Source: Mesocentrotus franciscanus (taxonomy: Eukaryota > Echinodermata > Echinoidea > Camarodonta > Strongylocentrotidae). Taken from it: a stretch of DNA of 64,000 nt. The notes under the pieces are model-generated. The model was not told where the DNA came from and did not search any database. It saw only the letters and a program-made list of their open reading frames with translations. A program made the translations under genes and the position numbers. This document shows, in pieces, positions 43,800 through 56,099 of the stretch. The DNA is taken from positions 30,990,459-31,054,458 of the forward strand of contig CP137667.1 in NCBI GenBank assembly GCA_037976565.1. Reading direction: 5' to 3'. The stretch's first letter is position 1, and each line of letters begins with the position of its first letter.

Positions 43800-45435
43800 G
43801 GGCATACATCTGACACCCTCTCGGTGACTTAATACTTGCTGTCAAATTATTTATCTAAACCCTGTCATTAACAGTGCAAATGAACTGTAGACGCTTGAAT
43901 CGGTTTGATATTAACACTTTTCTTAACATGAACCTTTAAATATGGGTTTACATGTGTGAATTAATCAGAAACGAGAGGGTTATCCCCTGCGTCTCAAAGC
44001 TACCTAAGCACATAGTTTTGGCCTACTTGTCTGTAATGGGTGTCGGCAATATGGTATCTTTTGTTTTGTTACGTGCTTGCCCGACAAAGCAACATACCTT
44101 ATACTGCGCTCGCAACTAAAACAAAGTCAGGTTTGGCACACCACCCCGTCGCCGACCCCATGCCCACTGCCTTCCTAACCCACCACTCTGTATCAACCTG
44201 AATCTTGCCCCTTTCTTACAGAATAAACATATTTTATCAAATTTAAATTATAGAATATGTATATCTACATTAAATTAAATGGAGTCCTAAATTATGAAGT
44301 TTACCACATATAAAGCGGTGATAGTAATTGAGTGATGTCGGACCGGTAATGCGATTGTGTACGATCTGATACCGATTTGGCTTGAATCCTGTTTAGAAGG
44401 CTTACATGCACTAAAATTAGGATTGTTGATATGCATGCCATTATCTACAGCCTAAATCGGAAGTTCGATGTTTTGGTCTGGATTTCTATATTTAATATAA
44501 TTGTCATTTCCTCAAAACTTAATGATCGTATAGTATGCGGTAAGCTTTACAATCATTAAAGATACTATGTCCCTTTTGCAGCCAACATCAAATTCTGTAG
44601 AACTTTGCAGGAATTATGAATATGTCATGTATGTCCTATCTGTTTACTTGCTAGACTTCACTGTCAGACACTATTGAGTGACTGGCTGGCTTTTTTTCTT
44701 CTTTGGTAATAGCATACATAAAATGAGCTGTAAAAGGGTACATGAGCATTTGTCTACATCAATAACCCACATCTTGTAATGGCCAAAATTAAACTGATTG
44801 AATCTTTGCGCAGCATAAAATTTACGACCATTCAGTAAAATGTTTTAAAAATCAGACTATTACTTACTGGCTCTATAGCTCTAAGTCGATTCGACAACTA
44901 ATAGTCTTTATTTTCCCACTTAAAGACATTTTCAAGCCCCTTTTTTTGGGGGAAGTTCTAAATTAGTATTATCTTTCAAATGCCGTTGGAATTTAACCTT
45001 TTCATTTTTTGGCCTGCAAATGGGACATAGTACCTTTAAAGGTTTGGACGCTCCAAGGTAACCATCAGCGACTAGAATATTGGATATAGATAGCGGGTTT
45101 TCCCCACCAATGTCGTATACAACGTGTTTTATACGACATGAATTTATCTGAGCCATGAGAAACCAATATAGCACATGCAGTTGTTTACAGGTCTGCTGCT
45201 CTGTCTTCCATGACTGCACCCGAATAAAAGGGTAGTATTCCCTCTTAGACGGGTCCATTAAATTTATTCCATTATTATCATTTGTTAACACTCACTTTGA
45301 AGTAAATTATTGTTTATAATTATTGCATTTGTCACCTCTGAAATAAAGGTCGAATGAAATGTTCTCAATAATTAATTTTGTTAGTTGCCATGGGATTGGC
45401 CAAATTGTATAATTGTGGTTTAAAGACACGATGAT
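43800..45435 (+). repeat. Segmental duplication V, copy I
   Basis: Collinear with 56100-58370 (copy III): shared ATTATTTATCTAA, GAGAGGG-TATCCCCTGC, GTGCTTGCCC, ACCACTCTGTATC, CACAT-TAAAGCGGTGATA, CGTATAGTATG-GGTAAGCTTTA, TGCTCTGTCTTCCATGACTGC and TTAGTTGCCATGGGATTGG. It carries a TTAA-type MITE (44560-45035) that copy III lacks, and lacks about 940 bases present in copy III at 56600-57530. Non-coding on present evidence. Confidence 0.85.
44560..45035 (+). mobile_element. TTAA-type MITE, copy 2 (filled site)
   Basis: Ends AGATACTATGTCCCTTTTGC and, inverted, AGGTACTATGTCCCATTTGC, flanked by TTAA at 44556-44559 and 45036-45039. The duplicated site at 57764 (CATTAATAGGTTTG) is empty, with a single TTAA. 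This shows insertion at TTAA after the duplication. 476 bases, no coding capacity. Confidence 0.9.
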
Positions 45436-46739
45436 ATATTGAATTTACCCTTTCGTAGAATTGTCGAAAGTCTTTGTGATCGTGTTAACAAGATTACTAT
45501 AAAATAAATGAGTTGAACTTATGGCACTGCCGTAACTTAGCAAGGCGGTAATCCACATTTGCCACTGATGATTCACTATTTTTATCAATTACATATTTTG
45601 CTGGCCTATTTTAACCATTCTAGGTTACTCTTCCCTCATTTCTAAATTTTGCACTCTAAAGACCATAGTATCTGAATCATATCAATTATACGGGTGTAAA
45701 TGCTCTGTTAATGCCTATTTACGATGCATTTCCTCATTGTGAATTTGTTGTGAATCTACTCGAGAAGCTGCAGCACGTATCTTTAAACCACAACTAGATC
45801 AATTTTTGCCAATATCATGACAACTACCAAACTGAATTTCTTAGAACATTTCATTTGAATTTTATTCCAGAGGTGACCAATGCAATAATTATACGCCATA
45901 TATATATATTTATATTCACAATGACATTGAACATCCAAAGTTATATTTAATTGTATTTAAAAAGCTTGAACCGTTATGATTACAAATGTATAGGCATTCC
46001 AGGTTTCACTGAATAACAAGTAACACCAATAGTTGAAACGTTGTGTCCCTTTTACCCAATGTATGCCCACAACCTTTGATGTTATGTCTTTATAGATATA
46101 AGCTTGCACTAGGCTATCGTAATAGTTCAAAGTGTTGTGTTCATACGTGTAACGGATAATAATTGATTGACCTTAGTGGACTCTGAAACTCAATGATAGC
46201 TCACAAAAGATATTTACCCGTCTAAGGGAATACCATCCTTTTGTTTTCATTATTTTGAGTTGGATATAAATGGTTATTTTGTAAGAAGAGTGGTTGGATT
46301 AGGAAGGGGTGGGGTGGTGGTCTCAGAGCTATCTCGGTTTTTGTTAGTAACGCATTATAGGACCTGTGACTTTTTCTGGCAAGCATGTAACAAAAACAAA
46401 ATGACACCCACTACTACCGAGTGGGTGAAACTGTGTGTTCCGTTGGCTCTTTGGCATAGAAGAAGCTCCCCTGTTTCTGAGGAAAGAAAATCACAAATTT
46501 AATGCGAGTGAATAAAGGTTGGATTATAGAAAGAGATTGCTTATGAAATAATAAACTGCTTTACAGGTCTAAAGTTCACTTGCACTGATAATGCGATGGC
46601 TTAGATAAATAATTTCAAGAAACTTTCAAGTCATAGATATATTTACAGTATGATATTTTTCAGACATTATGAGATGGCGTCAAAATTATGCCCTTAGACT
46701 ATTATAATTATGATTATAAATTTTCTCAATAATCCAGGC

Positions 46740-48275
46740 AGTATATTGATAGCATTAAATCAGGTAATATATTGATAAATTAAGTGTGATAAACAAGTCA
46801 ATTGAACTTACTATGTTTTAGCTTGCGACGATTCACATCCACCCCAGGACGCATGTTCATAACATGTGATGTTATTCAAAGTTTTGGCGTTTCCTTGCTG
46901 TGATGTATTTTGGAGGAAAACAAGCTGTAAAATCTATACCAAATTATTTTACTCAGAGTTATAAAATTTCTCAAAGAGATTTGTTATGATCTGGATGCAA
47001 GCTAATATTGGTAGCAATTGCATATTGGCTTCCATAATTCTACATTGATACAGGCTTGAACCAGAGTTATGCAAACAAAGAGGTCGTAATCGCTTGGTTT
47101 AGAAGCTCTGGGCCAAATGTTTCTATTTTTCTTTGATAAGACATTACATTGGCATATTCCAAACTAATCTGAAAAGTGATAATTGAGTTATCCTGAAATG
47201 CACTGTACATTGATAATGTTATCCTTTGGGAAGCCCGTACACTTTAATGTATGATGGGTAATGCTTGACCAACTTTGGGGCAATTTCTTGTATAAATTAG
47301 ATGGGCGTAATGTTTTATCCTATCACGATCACCCTTTACTTCAGATTTAAGGGGAAGACGCCAAAGATGGGCCTGAAAACTACCCCTCGGTAGGTTTGAT
47401 GTATAACTACCCGCATGGATACATTTTTGTTGCAAGCACTCTTTTTTAGTTAAGTAGTTTAGAGGCAATGCGTTATCATGCAAAGACCGAATACAATTGC
47501 TGTTATTGAATATCCATCTGAAATATGCAATCATTGTTAAAACGTGTTCATCCATCATGCACCAATGCTATCAGTACACAATGTCGTACTGCAAATTTGA
47601 TTTAGGGAACAATAGCGGGGAAATCCCATTTCTACTGCATATCACGCGATGAGCTTCAACCTTCGCATGTCAATGAAAGACATCCTCTCTCGTTTGGTGT
47701 ATTGGACCCTATTGGCAATGAAAATGTCGAAAATATAATTTACGAACTTTATTTTCTCTGTTTACCGTGGATATATCATACACTTCGCGAAGGATTTCTG
47801 TTCTTGTCTATCTTTCTCCATCTTATTCGTTCAAACATACTTTATTTCTCGCACTCTCTCTCTCTCTCGTTTCTCCTTGACCTTTACCTGTCTACTAATT
47901 GATATATTTCTTTTCCCTATCTCTATTTTGTTCTCCTCTTTAACCTTAGTATCCTTCTTTCTCTTTGTTCCCCAATTCGTAGAAGTTTCGTGGTCTAATG
48001 GATAAATCACCGGACTGTGGATCAAATGGTTCGCGGTTCGAGTTCCTGGCAAGACATTTACCATGCTTGCAACACTCGACACACGTGAGGTTAATGGGTA
48101 CCTGGCAGGAATTAATTCCTTGAATGCTTAATCGCCATAATGGCAGCCATACTAAAGCCGGTATAAAAACGACAATAAAACATACCAAACAACCTATTAA
48201 CATGGCAATGGGATAAAGGGGTAAAGAAATTCAACAACAATGAAAGATACACTAGTAAACAACTTACGATACATA
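46740..48275 (+). repeat. Dispersed repeat W, copy C
   Basis: Longest copy: includes the left extension CACATCCACCCCAGGACGCATG shared (inverted) with copy D, then the common landmarks (CAGGCTTGAACCAGAGTTAT, GTATGATGGGTAATGC, GAGGCAATGCGTTATCATGC) and the tRNA-headed SINE at 47985. Repeat Y copy 2 follows directly. Confidence 0.82.
47985..48190 (+). mobile_element. tRNA-derived SINE-like element inside repeat W copy C
   Basis: The head reads TTTCGTGGTCTAATGGATAA, GGACTGTGGATC and GGTTCGAGTTCC, i.e. recognisable A- and B-box promoter words with a GTG anticodon position (His type). The body shares AATTAATTCCTTGAATGC and an AT-rich tail with other copies. Head pairing is too poor for a working tRNA. 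Confidence 0.7.
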
Positions 48276-48299
48276 GAAATCCCCTCAAAAACAACAACA

Positions 48300-48815
48300 A
48301 CAACGTGGAGGGACAAACAAAAGCCGAAGGCATATTACAGGCTTGTCCCCGAAATATATAATATATAACGATATACCCCAGAGAATTACGGATAGTTTAA
48401 ACACACACAAACACAAATTCACCAAAACACACTCACACGCGTGCATGCATAAACACACAAAAAATATAGGGCATAATTCTAATATTTCATCAAGGGGTGT
48501 AAGACTTGATCACTTCAATTTTTATATTTTGTGTGTAAATCTCGATAGAGAAAGGCAACTCTTTATTTCAGACTCAATGCTATTCCACAACACTGACCCA
48601 CTAAATGTGATTGTGGTACGAATTCATTCTTAAATTTAGGAATGCTAATGTGACTGGACAGTCCGGTAGAAAATGGAACAAAATAACGATTTTCATAAAC
48701 ACAGTCATCTAAAAACTTATACAGCATGTCATTCATTAGCGGATGAAATTTTGAACATGACATTATGAGTGTGGAACAGGAATAAATGTATTGAATGCAG
48801 GATGAGAGTACACCC
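48300..48815 (+). repeat. Dispersed repeat Y, copy 2
   Basis: Collinear with 18155-18655, including ATTACGGATAGTTTAAACAC and AGGAATGCTAATGTGACTGG. It follows repeat W here, in contrast to copy 1. Confidence 0.75.
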
Positions 48816-49279
48816 GATGTTCCTACGCAAAACCAAAAAAGGTGCTTTGTGTGTGTGTGTGGGGGGGGGAGCTTTGTGCCGTGGCCGTGAACGTGTTTTG
48901 CGTTTGTTATTGCAAAATTGCAACGCGGGGAAAACCCAATAACTGCGGGATCTATTGTAGAATTTTGCCTGGCGACGGAAAATACATGAAATATTAATTT
49001 CAAACAAAATTAAGATACTAATACTAAGTTTAGTTCTTGTCAGGTGAAAGAAAAGAATATTGTGAAAGAAAAGAACTGCCTGGAAGTAATTGGGAAAGGA
49101 TTGTGTAATTCGTGAGAACTGGTGTAAGCTGTGAGGTTTTGAAATCCTTGTTTAATCCTGCTGAAAGTCATATGCACTACACAGAGTGATATGCGTATTA
49201 GACTACAAATGTCAAATGAAAGCTTGGTCCATAAATTTCTTGTCATATTTAAAATAGGTGAACAATTGACAAGCAATCC
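48816..49279. other. Spacer with a short (GT)n/G-rich tract
   Basis: 48846-48870 is (GT)n followed by a G run. No gene recognised. Confidence 0.45.
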
Positions 49280-49630
49280 TTTTCAGGGGCATTCCTTCTT
49301 TACTTTACTTAATTTTCTTCACTTTCAGATAAAACGGCTCCATCAGTGGTTTTGACATTGTGCCGTTCTAGAAACATTTAAAGGTTCTGAAAGCTTCAGT
49401 AAAGATTGGACTGAAAATGGGCTTGTTGCGGCACAATGGTTTTTTGTATGACCCCAATATTTGAGGAAAGAGATTCAATGTAAACTATTGCTTATACCTA
49501 GAACTGATATACAATCTTATATAAATAAGGCCGAAATACTTGTATATCTTCATCTCTTGGTTAGGAGCGACTTGTCATTCGAAATCATCCCGTTTTTCTG
49601 ATTCATTATATTACAATAATACAAATATGA
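49280..49630 (+). repeat. Dispersed repeat X, copy 2
   Basis: Same orientation and block order as 15265-15635. Confidence 0.75.
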
Positions 49631-51689
49631 CTTTAAATGCAATATACCACAACACGTCTTCAAACCTTGATGTCGCTGGGAATCACCGTTGCTGTTCTGA
49701 CGACTTGTCGGATCTCTATCTCCTGCTAGGAGACATTTAAGTGCAATGCAAAGACTATAAGTGGTGTTTTCAAGCTTTTGTTTCGGTTGTGGGTGCATAC
49801 CTGAGTGGGCCATTGTTACTATCCCAAAACTTGTAAAATCAGTCAGGAAAGTCAGGTGATGTTATTACATATATATTGCATGAGTACAAGAGCATTTGCT
49901 GAGCACGTTATACTATTTGATCAGTTATGTGCGTGACGAAATAATCAACTATTTCCTTTGATTGGAATTCTCAAATTAAAGTCTTCACTCAAGAAAGCGA
50001 ATGCTGAAAATGCAATGAAAATATGCATTTTGAAGATTTGTTAAGAAATTGGATGCAGTGTAATATAATAGTGTTGACATATCATGAACTAAGGGGTTTA
50101 ATATTGCAACAAAATATATAACTATATAAGATACCAATTGTATGATTGTACATATAATTGTGCAATGCCAAAAGTATTATTCTCCAGACCACAGTTAACT
50201 TTTTTGACGTAATCAGATAATGAAAAATATATTATAAACAAATCCTACACTACGCCCTCATGCCGATTATACGACCTATGCTTTAGCGGCAATCGCTGCT
50301 TGGTCAATTAATAGCAATAAGTGAATTTAAAAACGTTGAGCCTTGACCTACCAATACACCTAAACCTAGCTCTAAACATACGTCGGGACACATGTAAAGT
50401 AATGTATAACACATAATACTTTAATAATTTTCGGCAGCCGAATTGGTATCATTTAGAGAGGGCCAAGGACCTAGAAAGGAAATGGAAACCCCAGTGTTAT
50501 TTGTCATATTTGTTTTGAGTCTATAAATACATATTGGTGTTATGATTCATACAAGACAACAACCATTTAAAAATTGAAGTTCCACAAATAACGACAGCTA
50601 CACAATTATCGTCAATATCAAAATACTTCAAGAGTTGAGAGGCAACCAACAACTTCAGCTACACAGTGCAAACGACACCAACATATAAGGTGGTGATAAT
50701 TAAACCCAAAATACGCTAAAAAACGGTAACAGCAATAACAAAACAAAAACAGTTTCATTAACAAGAGGAGATCACAAAAGATGAGAAGCAAAATCATATT
50801 TTGATGAGTGTATATTCAGTAATCTGAGGCTTTGACTAATATTGCCGGAAGAAAAATTAAGCCAAACCCCAGTGAATCATTACTTTAAAAATAATTCACA
50901 TGCTGCTTAATGGTAACTTTACACTAAATACTAAAGAGGTCCACATTTTCTTTTTATACACTCAAATTCTTTCCCACGTGCTTTCTGGCGAAATTTGATA
51001 TACTACAGTGTGTGTGACTGTGTACATTGATGGGCGTAGAACTTGGGTATACATTAAACTTACCTTACTTATTCCTTGTGCTCATAAATTGAATAACGAC
51101 ATCGATGTGCTAATATATAACGGTAGGCCTCTGCAGTAGACCTGGCACATGCATCGAAGTCTGCAGTAGTTTTTGTCTTCATATCGCAGTCTCACATACA
51201 CTGTGTTCTGTTGTGCGTCAGTTCCGTCGTAAGCGAGCAGCGATTATCTGCCCTTGAAGTGGGTACACCAACCGGAAAAAAAAACTTCGATCACCTAAGC
51301 CTATGTATACAAGGTGGACGGATAGCTTGACGAAGTCCAATTTTATATTAAGTTGGTTTTAATTTTAGCAGAACAATTAGAGAATTATTTTTTCTTCAAA
51401 GTTTGAGCAATATCCAATTAAACTTTTTGAATTTTGAAGTTGTAATCAGTAAAAAACAAATTGGCAACAATGTGCTTTGAATGCAAATTATTGTAGTTAA
51501 TGATTAAATATATCAGGTCCGAAACCTTTATTTATATATATTTTGCATTACATTTGAATTTATGATATACAGCGTAAATAAAGACATGTATCAAAGTCCT
51601 ATGAACCCGTTTGTGCATTTCTTTGTATACAAATATGCATATACATTTAGAAATCCAATGATAACTTGTCATTCGTTGAGCGAATGGAG
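49631..51689. other. AT-rich DNA, no recognised gene
   Basis: About 2 kb without supported exons. 51390-51470 has AAGTTTGAGCAATATCC and AAATTGGCAACAA words that resemble the arms of the foldback at 1-664, suggesting a degraded relative. Confidence 0.45.
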
Positions 51690-51965
51690 GTGTCGTGGTC
51701 TAGTTGATACGTCGCTGGACTGTGAATCACATGATTCGCGGTTCGAGTCCCGCTGCGGCACTACAATGTAATATCGAAAGATATTAGTCTACATTTGCCA
51801 TTCTCAACCCAGGTGTAGTAAATGGAACCCGGTAGGAAGACATGCATTGAATGCATGAGCGTCTTATATCATGGTACATCAGCTTAGGGCCGGGATAATC
51901 ATATGAGTGCAGGACCCTCAGTAAGAACAGTAGAAACAATGATGAGGCTACCCTGAATAAAAAAA
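51690..51965 (+). mobile_element. tRNA-His-like SINE
   Basis: The head 51690-51761 has a 7-bp acceptor stem (GTGTCGT with GCGGCAC, two wobble pairs), an A-box-like TGGTCTAGTTGATA, a GTG anticodon position and a B-box-like GGTTCGAGTCCC. The anticodon stem is mismatched and the T stem irregular, so it is not a functional tRNA. The body (GTAAATGGAACCCGGTAGGA, GCATTGAATGCATGAGCG, GGGCCGGG) and A-rich end parallel the SINE bodies in repeat W. Confidence 0.75.
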
Positions 51966-52279
51966 CAATCACACCAAACTAGTTAATACTACGTTCTGGA
52001 ACTGTCCTAGAAAATCATAACACGGGTTGTGGTCGGGGTAGAATATGTAAATAATGTCTAAAATACGATCCTAGTTCGTTCATAAACAGTCCTGAATACG
52101 TCCATCTCGTCTGTACCCCGTCCACAGGCAGTTCATATATCAAGCTCAGATCGAATACATTTGCCATTGCCAGGGAGTCAAAGCGAGTTCGTAGTCAGTT
52201 TTAGCCAGTTCGTAGTCAGTTTAAACCTGTTATTAACTAGTTCTACCTCGTTCCCAATACGTACAAAGCCATTCTTACT

Positions 52280-53898
52280 AGTTCACAACTTGTTCTAACT
52301 AGTTTGTAACCCGACCACCCCGTTTAAAGACAGTTCAACTCGTACTCATCTCGTTCTTAGTGCGTTCGAACGCGCTCCTTGAGCGTGTGCAATCCCGCCC
52401 TGGCTCGGGGCTTTACAAACCCAGCGCGTTCTTGTCATTCCTCATTCAAGCTGTGTAGATCAAGACATTCAAGTGAAGGCCCCATCACATCAAACTCGTT
52501 CTCACTACGTTCTGAAAAATGTTGCCAAACGGACTCAAATGGACGGGCTGGGACTGGCTTGGACGGGAAGCGTAATTTTTTTTTACACGCTAGCCTGGCC
52601 ATTTATGTGATAAATACCATGGAAGCGACTGATATTAGCCTACATGCGAGGTGCATTATACACATGTACATCATGCATGGCAATCATCAGATGAAGACCT
52701 AGCTGGCCCTTGTAAATGAGACGGTCATCGCAGCCATCGTGCGATGGAATTCAAGAACTTAATTTAATTTAATTTAATTTAGGAACTTTACATTAATCTT
52801 GATCTAAGGAGACACGAACGAACGAACGACCAGCTATTATATCGAGCAACAAGTGCACCCCATAGAGCTATATAGCTCTTTGGTCCACCCGCACACTAAC
52901 TGCGTGCATGCCTATGTGTAGGCTTTCCCACCAGCGCACTTTTACGAGTATTACGGCGAAAATGGCCAGGCTAGCGTGTAAAAAAAATATCCGCGGACGG
53001 GAATGGTGCTCTAGAACTTTGAGCCTGTGAATAGACGGAGCAACAACGTACTTAAAACGAGATGGACGTACTACAAACGGAATTACCGTACTATGAACGG
53101 AAATGCCGTACTTCGATCCTACTAGGAACGTGTTACAACGTGAAGTGGTCGAGCATAAATTAGCCGTAGTATAATTGAATATTTTGATCTCCACAGCTTT
53201 AAAGGTACTATATCCCATTTGCAGGCCAAAAAAATGAAAAGGTTCAATTCCAACAGCATTTGAAAGAAGATACTAATTTAGAACTTCCCTAAAAAAAGGG
53301 GGGCTTGAAAATGTATTTAAGTGGGAAAATAACGACTATTAGTTGTCGAATCGACTTAGGAGCTATAGAGCCAGTAAGTAATAGTCTGATTTTCAGACCA
53401 TTGTACCGAATGGTCGTACGTTTTATGCTGCGCAAAGATTCAATCAGTTTAATTTTGGCCATTACAAGAAGTGGGTTATTGATGTAGACAAATGCTCATG
53501 TACCCTTTACAGCTCATTTTATGTATGTTATTACCAAAGATGAAAAAGCCAGTCAGTCACTCAATAGTGTCTGACAGTGAAGTCTAGCAAGTAAACGGGT
53601 TTCCTTGCATAATTTGAATATTAGGACACTGCTAACGTTTAAATTTCACAGATAGGACATACATGACATATTCATAATTCCTGCAAAGTTCTACAGAATT
53701 TGATGTTGGCTGCAAAAGGGACATAGTATCTTTAAGCGTTGAAAAGAAATGAGGAATGGCAAGAACGCGCTGGGTTTGTACAGCCCTCAAGCCAGGACGG
53801 GATTGCACACGCTCTAGGAGCGCGTTCGAACGCACTAACAACGAGATGAGGACGAGTTGAACTGTCTCTGAATGGGGTGGTCGGGTTACAAAATAGTT
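52280..53898. repeat. Large foldback element with a MITE in its right arm
   Basis: The left arm (52305-52611) and the reversed right arm (52962-53898) share TGTAACCCGACCACCCC, GTTCGAACGCGCTCC, CAATCCCG-CCTGGCT, AGCGCGTTCTTG, GATCAA-A-ATTCAA and, at the inner edge, ACACGCTAGCCTGGCCATTT (52591-52611 with 52962-52981). The right arm is split by the TTAA-type MITE. The left flank (52000-52300) and the arms are rich in a degenerate GTTC/CGTTC word spaced about 10-20 bases apart. Non-coding. Confidence 0.8.
53203..53731 (-). mobile_element. TTAA-type MITE, copy 3 (inverted)
   Basis: Ends AGGTACTATATCCCATTTGC and, inverted, AGATACTATGTCCCTTTTGC, with perfect TTAA duplications at 53199-53202 and 53732-53735. 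It interrupts the right arm of the surrounding foldback: the corresponding left arm reads straight through (CTCATTCAAGCTGTG). Confidence 0.9.
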
Positions 53899-54342
53899 AT
53901 TATTATTATTTTATTTGGCACTTTGTATAACAAATAACAGACGAACATAATATAAAGATCGAATATACATACACGTATAGTATCTCAGTTATAGGTGCAT
54001 CAGGCTAGGCAGCCTGGGTATGGAAAGAACCAACTAAACGACTGGAGCCCGCAGGCCATCCTCCCCGAACCCACCCTGGTGCAACCAAAACTGATCACAA
54101 TCTACAGTCAATAAATGCAGGAACATAGTTATAAGTATCAATGTGCAACATTAATGTAAAAGGATAACGGGCTACAGCTGTATAGTAAATTGAACGAGAT
54201 GGCCAGACAATTTAACATTTTGGATCTTACATATAAAAAAAGAAAAGAAAACAACAACAACAACATGATATTGCTCTGAAATAAATTCTTATTGTTATTA
54301 TTACTATCATGATTATTATTATTTTTAATATTATTATTACTA

Positions 54343-54373
<31 letters not shown>

Positions 54374-54469
54374 TATTATTATTAAAAATCTCATCAATAA
54401 TACGATCGCAAAATGAACCAGCTAATCTTCCCCTCCTTCCCCGACATTTGATCCCCCTCCCCGAAAGTG
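53899..54469. other. Spacer with (TTA)n microsatellite
   Basis: 54298-54385 is (TTA)n/(ATT)n. Nothing else recognised. Confidence 0.55.
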
Positions 54470-55320
54470 GGCTCTCTCGTAGGCCCCACATGGTATTACA
54501 TACACAATAATCACCCCTTGTCTTCACCGTTTTAAAAGTGCAATACAAAAATACATCTCCTCTGCCTACATAAACATGATAAAACCATATTACATCAAAT
54601 CAAATCAAAAGCTATACGCTGTAAAAATCTCTCACAGTTTCTCCTCGGATCACTCTCTAACTCTCTTTCTCTCTCATACACACACACACACACACACACA
54701 CATTTTATCGCATTCATGTATCACTATGTTGATACGTAAGATGAAGAACAAAAAGAACATTTCCAAACGAATTTTTCCAACGTTATATTTTCATTAAAAA
54801 GCATCAAGTTCACAGCCAGATTCATTATTATATATGAACGTGAAATTTTAAAAAAATGGTTAAGAATATGAATCTTTGAATATATAAACACAAATTCTGA
54901 CAAATGTTTTCTGAAACTAGATTATCTAGGTAAGCCTATTTTGTCCTCTCAAAAATATATAAGTGATTTGAGTTGTATTGTTTTAATGACATTATATAGC
55001 TACTTATAACATCCAGATGCAGGCAACACACACTTTAAAATTGTATAATCAGTACTTAAATAACACAAGTTACGAGAGTTATCATGGTTACATGTGCGTC
55101 ATCAAAAGACGCACTTTAAGAAACGTATCACTACATAGGTAAGTAGAAAAACGATAAGAAATAACTGTCGAGCTACATGTATATACAATTACATCAAAAG
55201 TTAACACAAAAATATAAAATAATGTTAATCTTGCCTACAGCAAAGGTTAAGAAATGCTTCAACAACAACATTTAGGCATTTGCATATTTATATTTTTCCC
55301 TATCTTTTCTTGTGGAGATT
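54470..55320 (+). repeat. Dispersed repeat Z, copy 2
   Basis: Collinear with 19505-20420, including CTCTCGTAGGCCCCA, CTGCCTACATAAACATGAT and the (CA)n tract at 54677-54702. Here no Penelope-like fragment is attached. Confidence 0.75.
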
Positions 55321-55429
55321 CCAGGTACAATGTTAAACTTTCTATGAGATCAGGGTTTCTTTAGCGACGCTCAAGCAATTTCAAATTTGCTTGCCATTGG
55401 CAGGCGCAATAACTTCCAACATGAAAACT

Positions 55430-56090
55430 AAAGTGGAAAAGGATAACAATAGAGATAAACGAAGAGAAAGAGGTTAATTAGGAGACAGATTGAGGTAAAA
55501 AGAGAAACGGATAAATCAAAAGAAAGAAAGGCAAGAGAGAGAGTATGGATGAGCGAATAAGATAGAGAAAGAAATTTGAAGAGGAAAGAGAGGATTTGAT
55601 AGACAAAAGAAGGATTTATTTCAGTGTATCATATCTTCATGTTATGCAGAGACAATATATTCGTAAATTGTATTTTCTCTGTTCTCTGGATTTCCCCGCT
55701 ATTGTTATCTAAATCAATTTGCAGTACGACAATGTGTACTGATGGCTTTGGTAGAAGATGAATAAAGACGTTCGAACAATGATTGCATAATTCAGATGGA
55801 TATTCACGAACATAAATGGAATAAAAAATAAAAAAGATTGCATCCAGATCATAAAAAATATTTTAAACAAATTCAATAACTCTGAGTAATATGATTTGGT
55901 ATGGATTTTATAGCGGGTTTTTCTCTTCAAAGAACATAATAAGAAGGAAACGCCCAAAACATCAAATGTTATAAACATGCGTCCTGGAGTGGATGTAAAT
56001 TGCTAGCTAAAAGTTAAACTAGCTAGCTAAAACATTGTAAGTTCAGTTGACTTATGTATAAAATTTAATGTAATCAACATGCTGCCTGGA
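55430..56090 (-). repeat. Dispersed repeat W, copy D (inverted)
   Basis: The reverse complement matches 46740-47900: ATCCATCTGAATTATGCAATC, AGTACACATTGTCGTACTGC, CT-rich stretch, and the left extension GGATGTAAATTG/CATCCACTCCAGGACGC. It is directly joined to duplication V copy III. Confidence 0.8.
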
Positions 56091-56099
56091 TTATTCATA

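Larger units (their letters stand above)
45440..48275 (-). repeat. Segmental duplication V+W, copy II (inverted)
   Basis: The reverse complement of 45440-46730 matches 58710 back to 56100 of copy III (with 56520-57950 deleted). The match continues at 46740-48275 into repeat W copy C, matching inverted copy D at 55430-56090. Copies I and II meet tail to tail at about 45435, forming a large imperfect palindrome. Landmarks: CTTGCTAAGTTACGG, GTAACACCAATAG, TACCCGTCTAAGGGAATACC. Confidence 0.82.

Noticed and set aside
51690..51761. Functional tRNA-His gene
   Set aside because: The acceptor stem pairs, but the anticodon stem is mismatched and the T stem irregular, and it continues into a SINE body.
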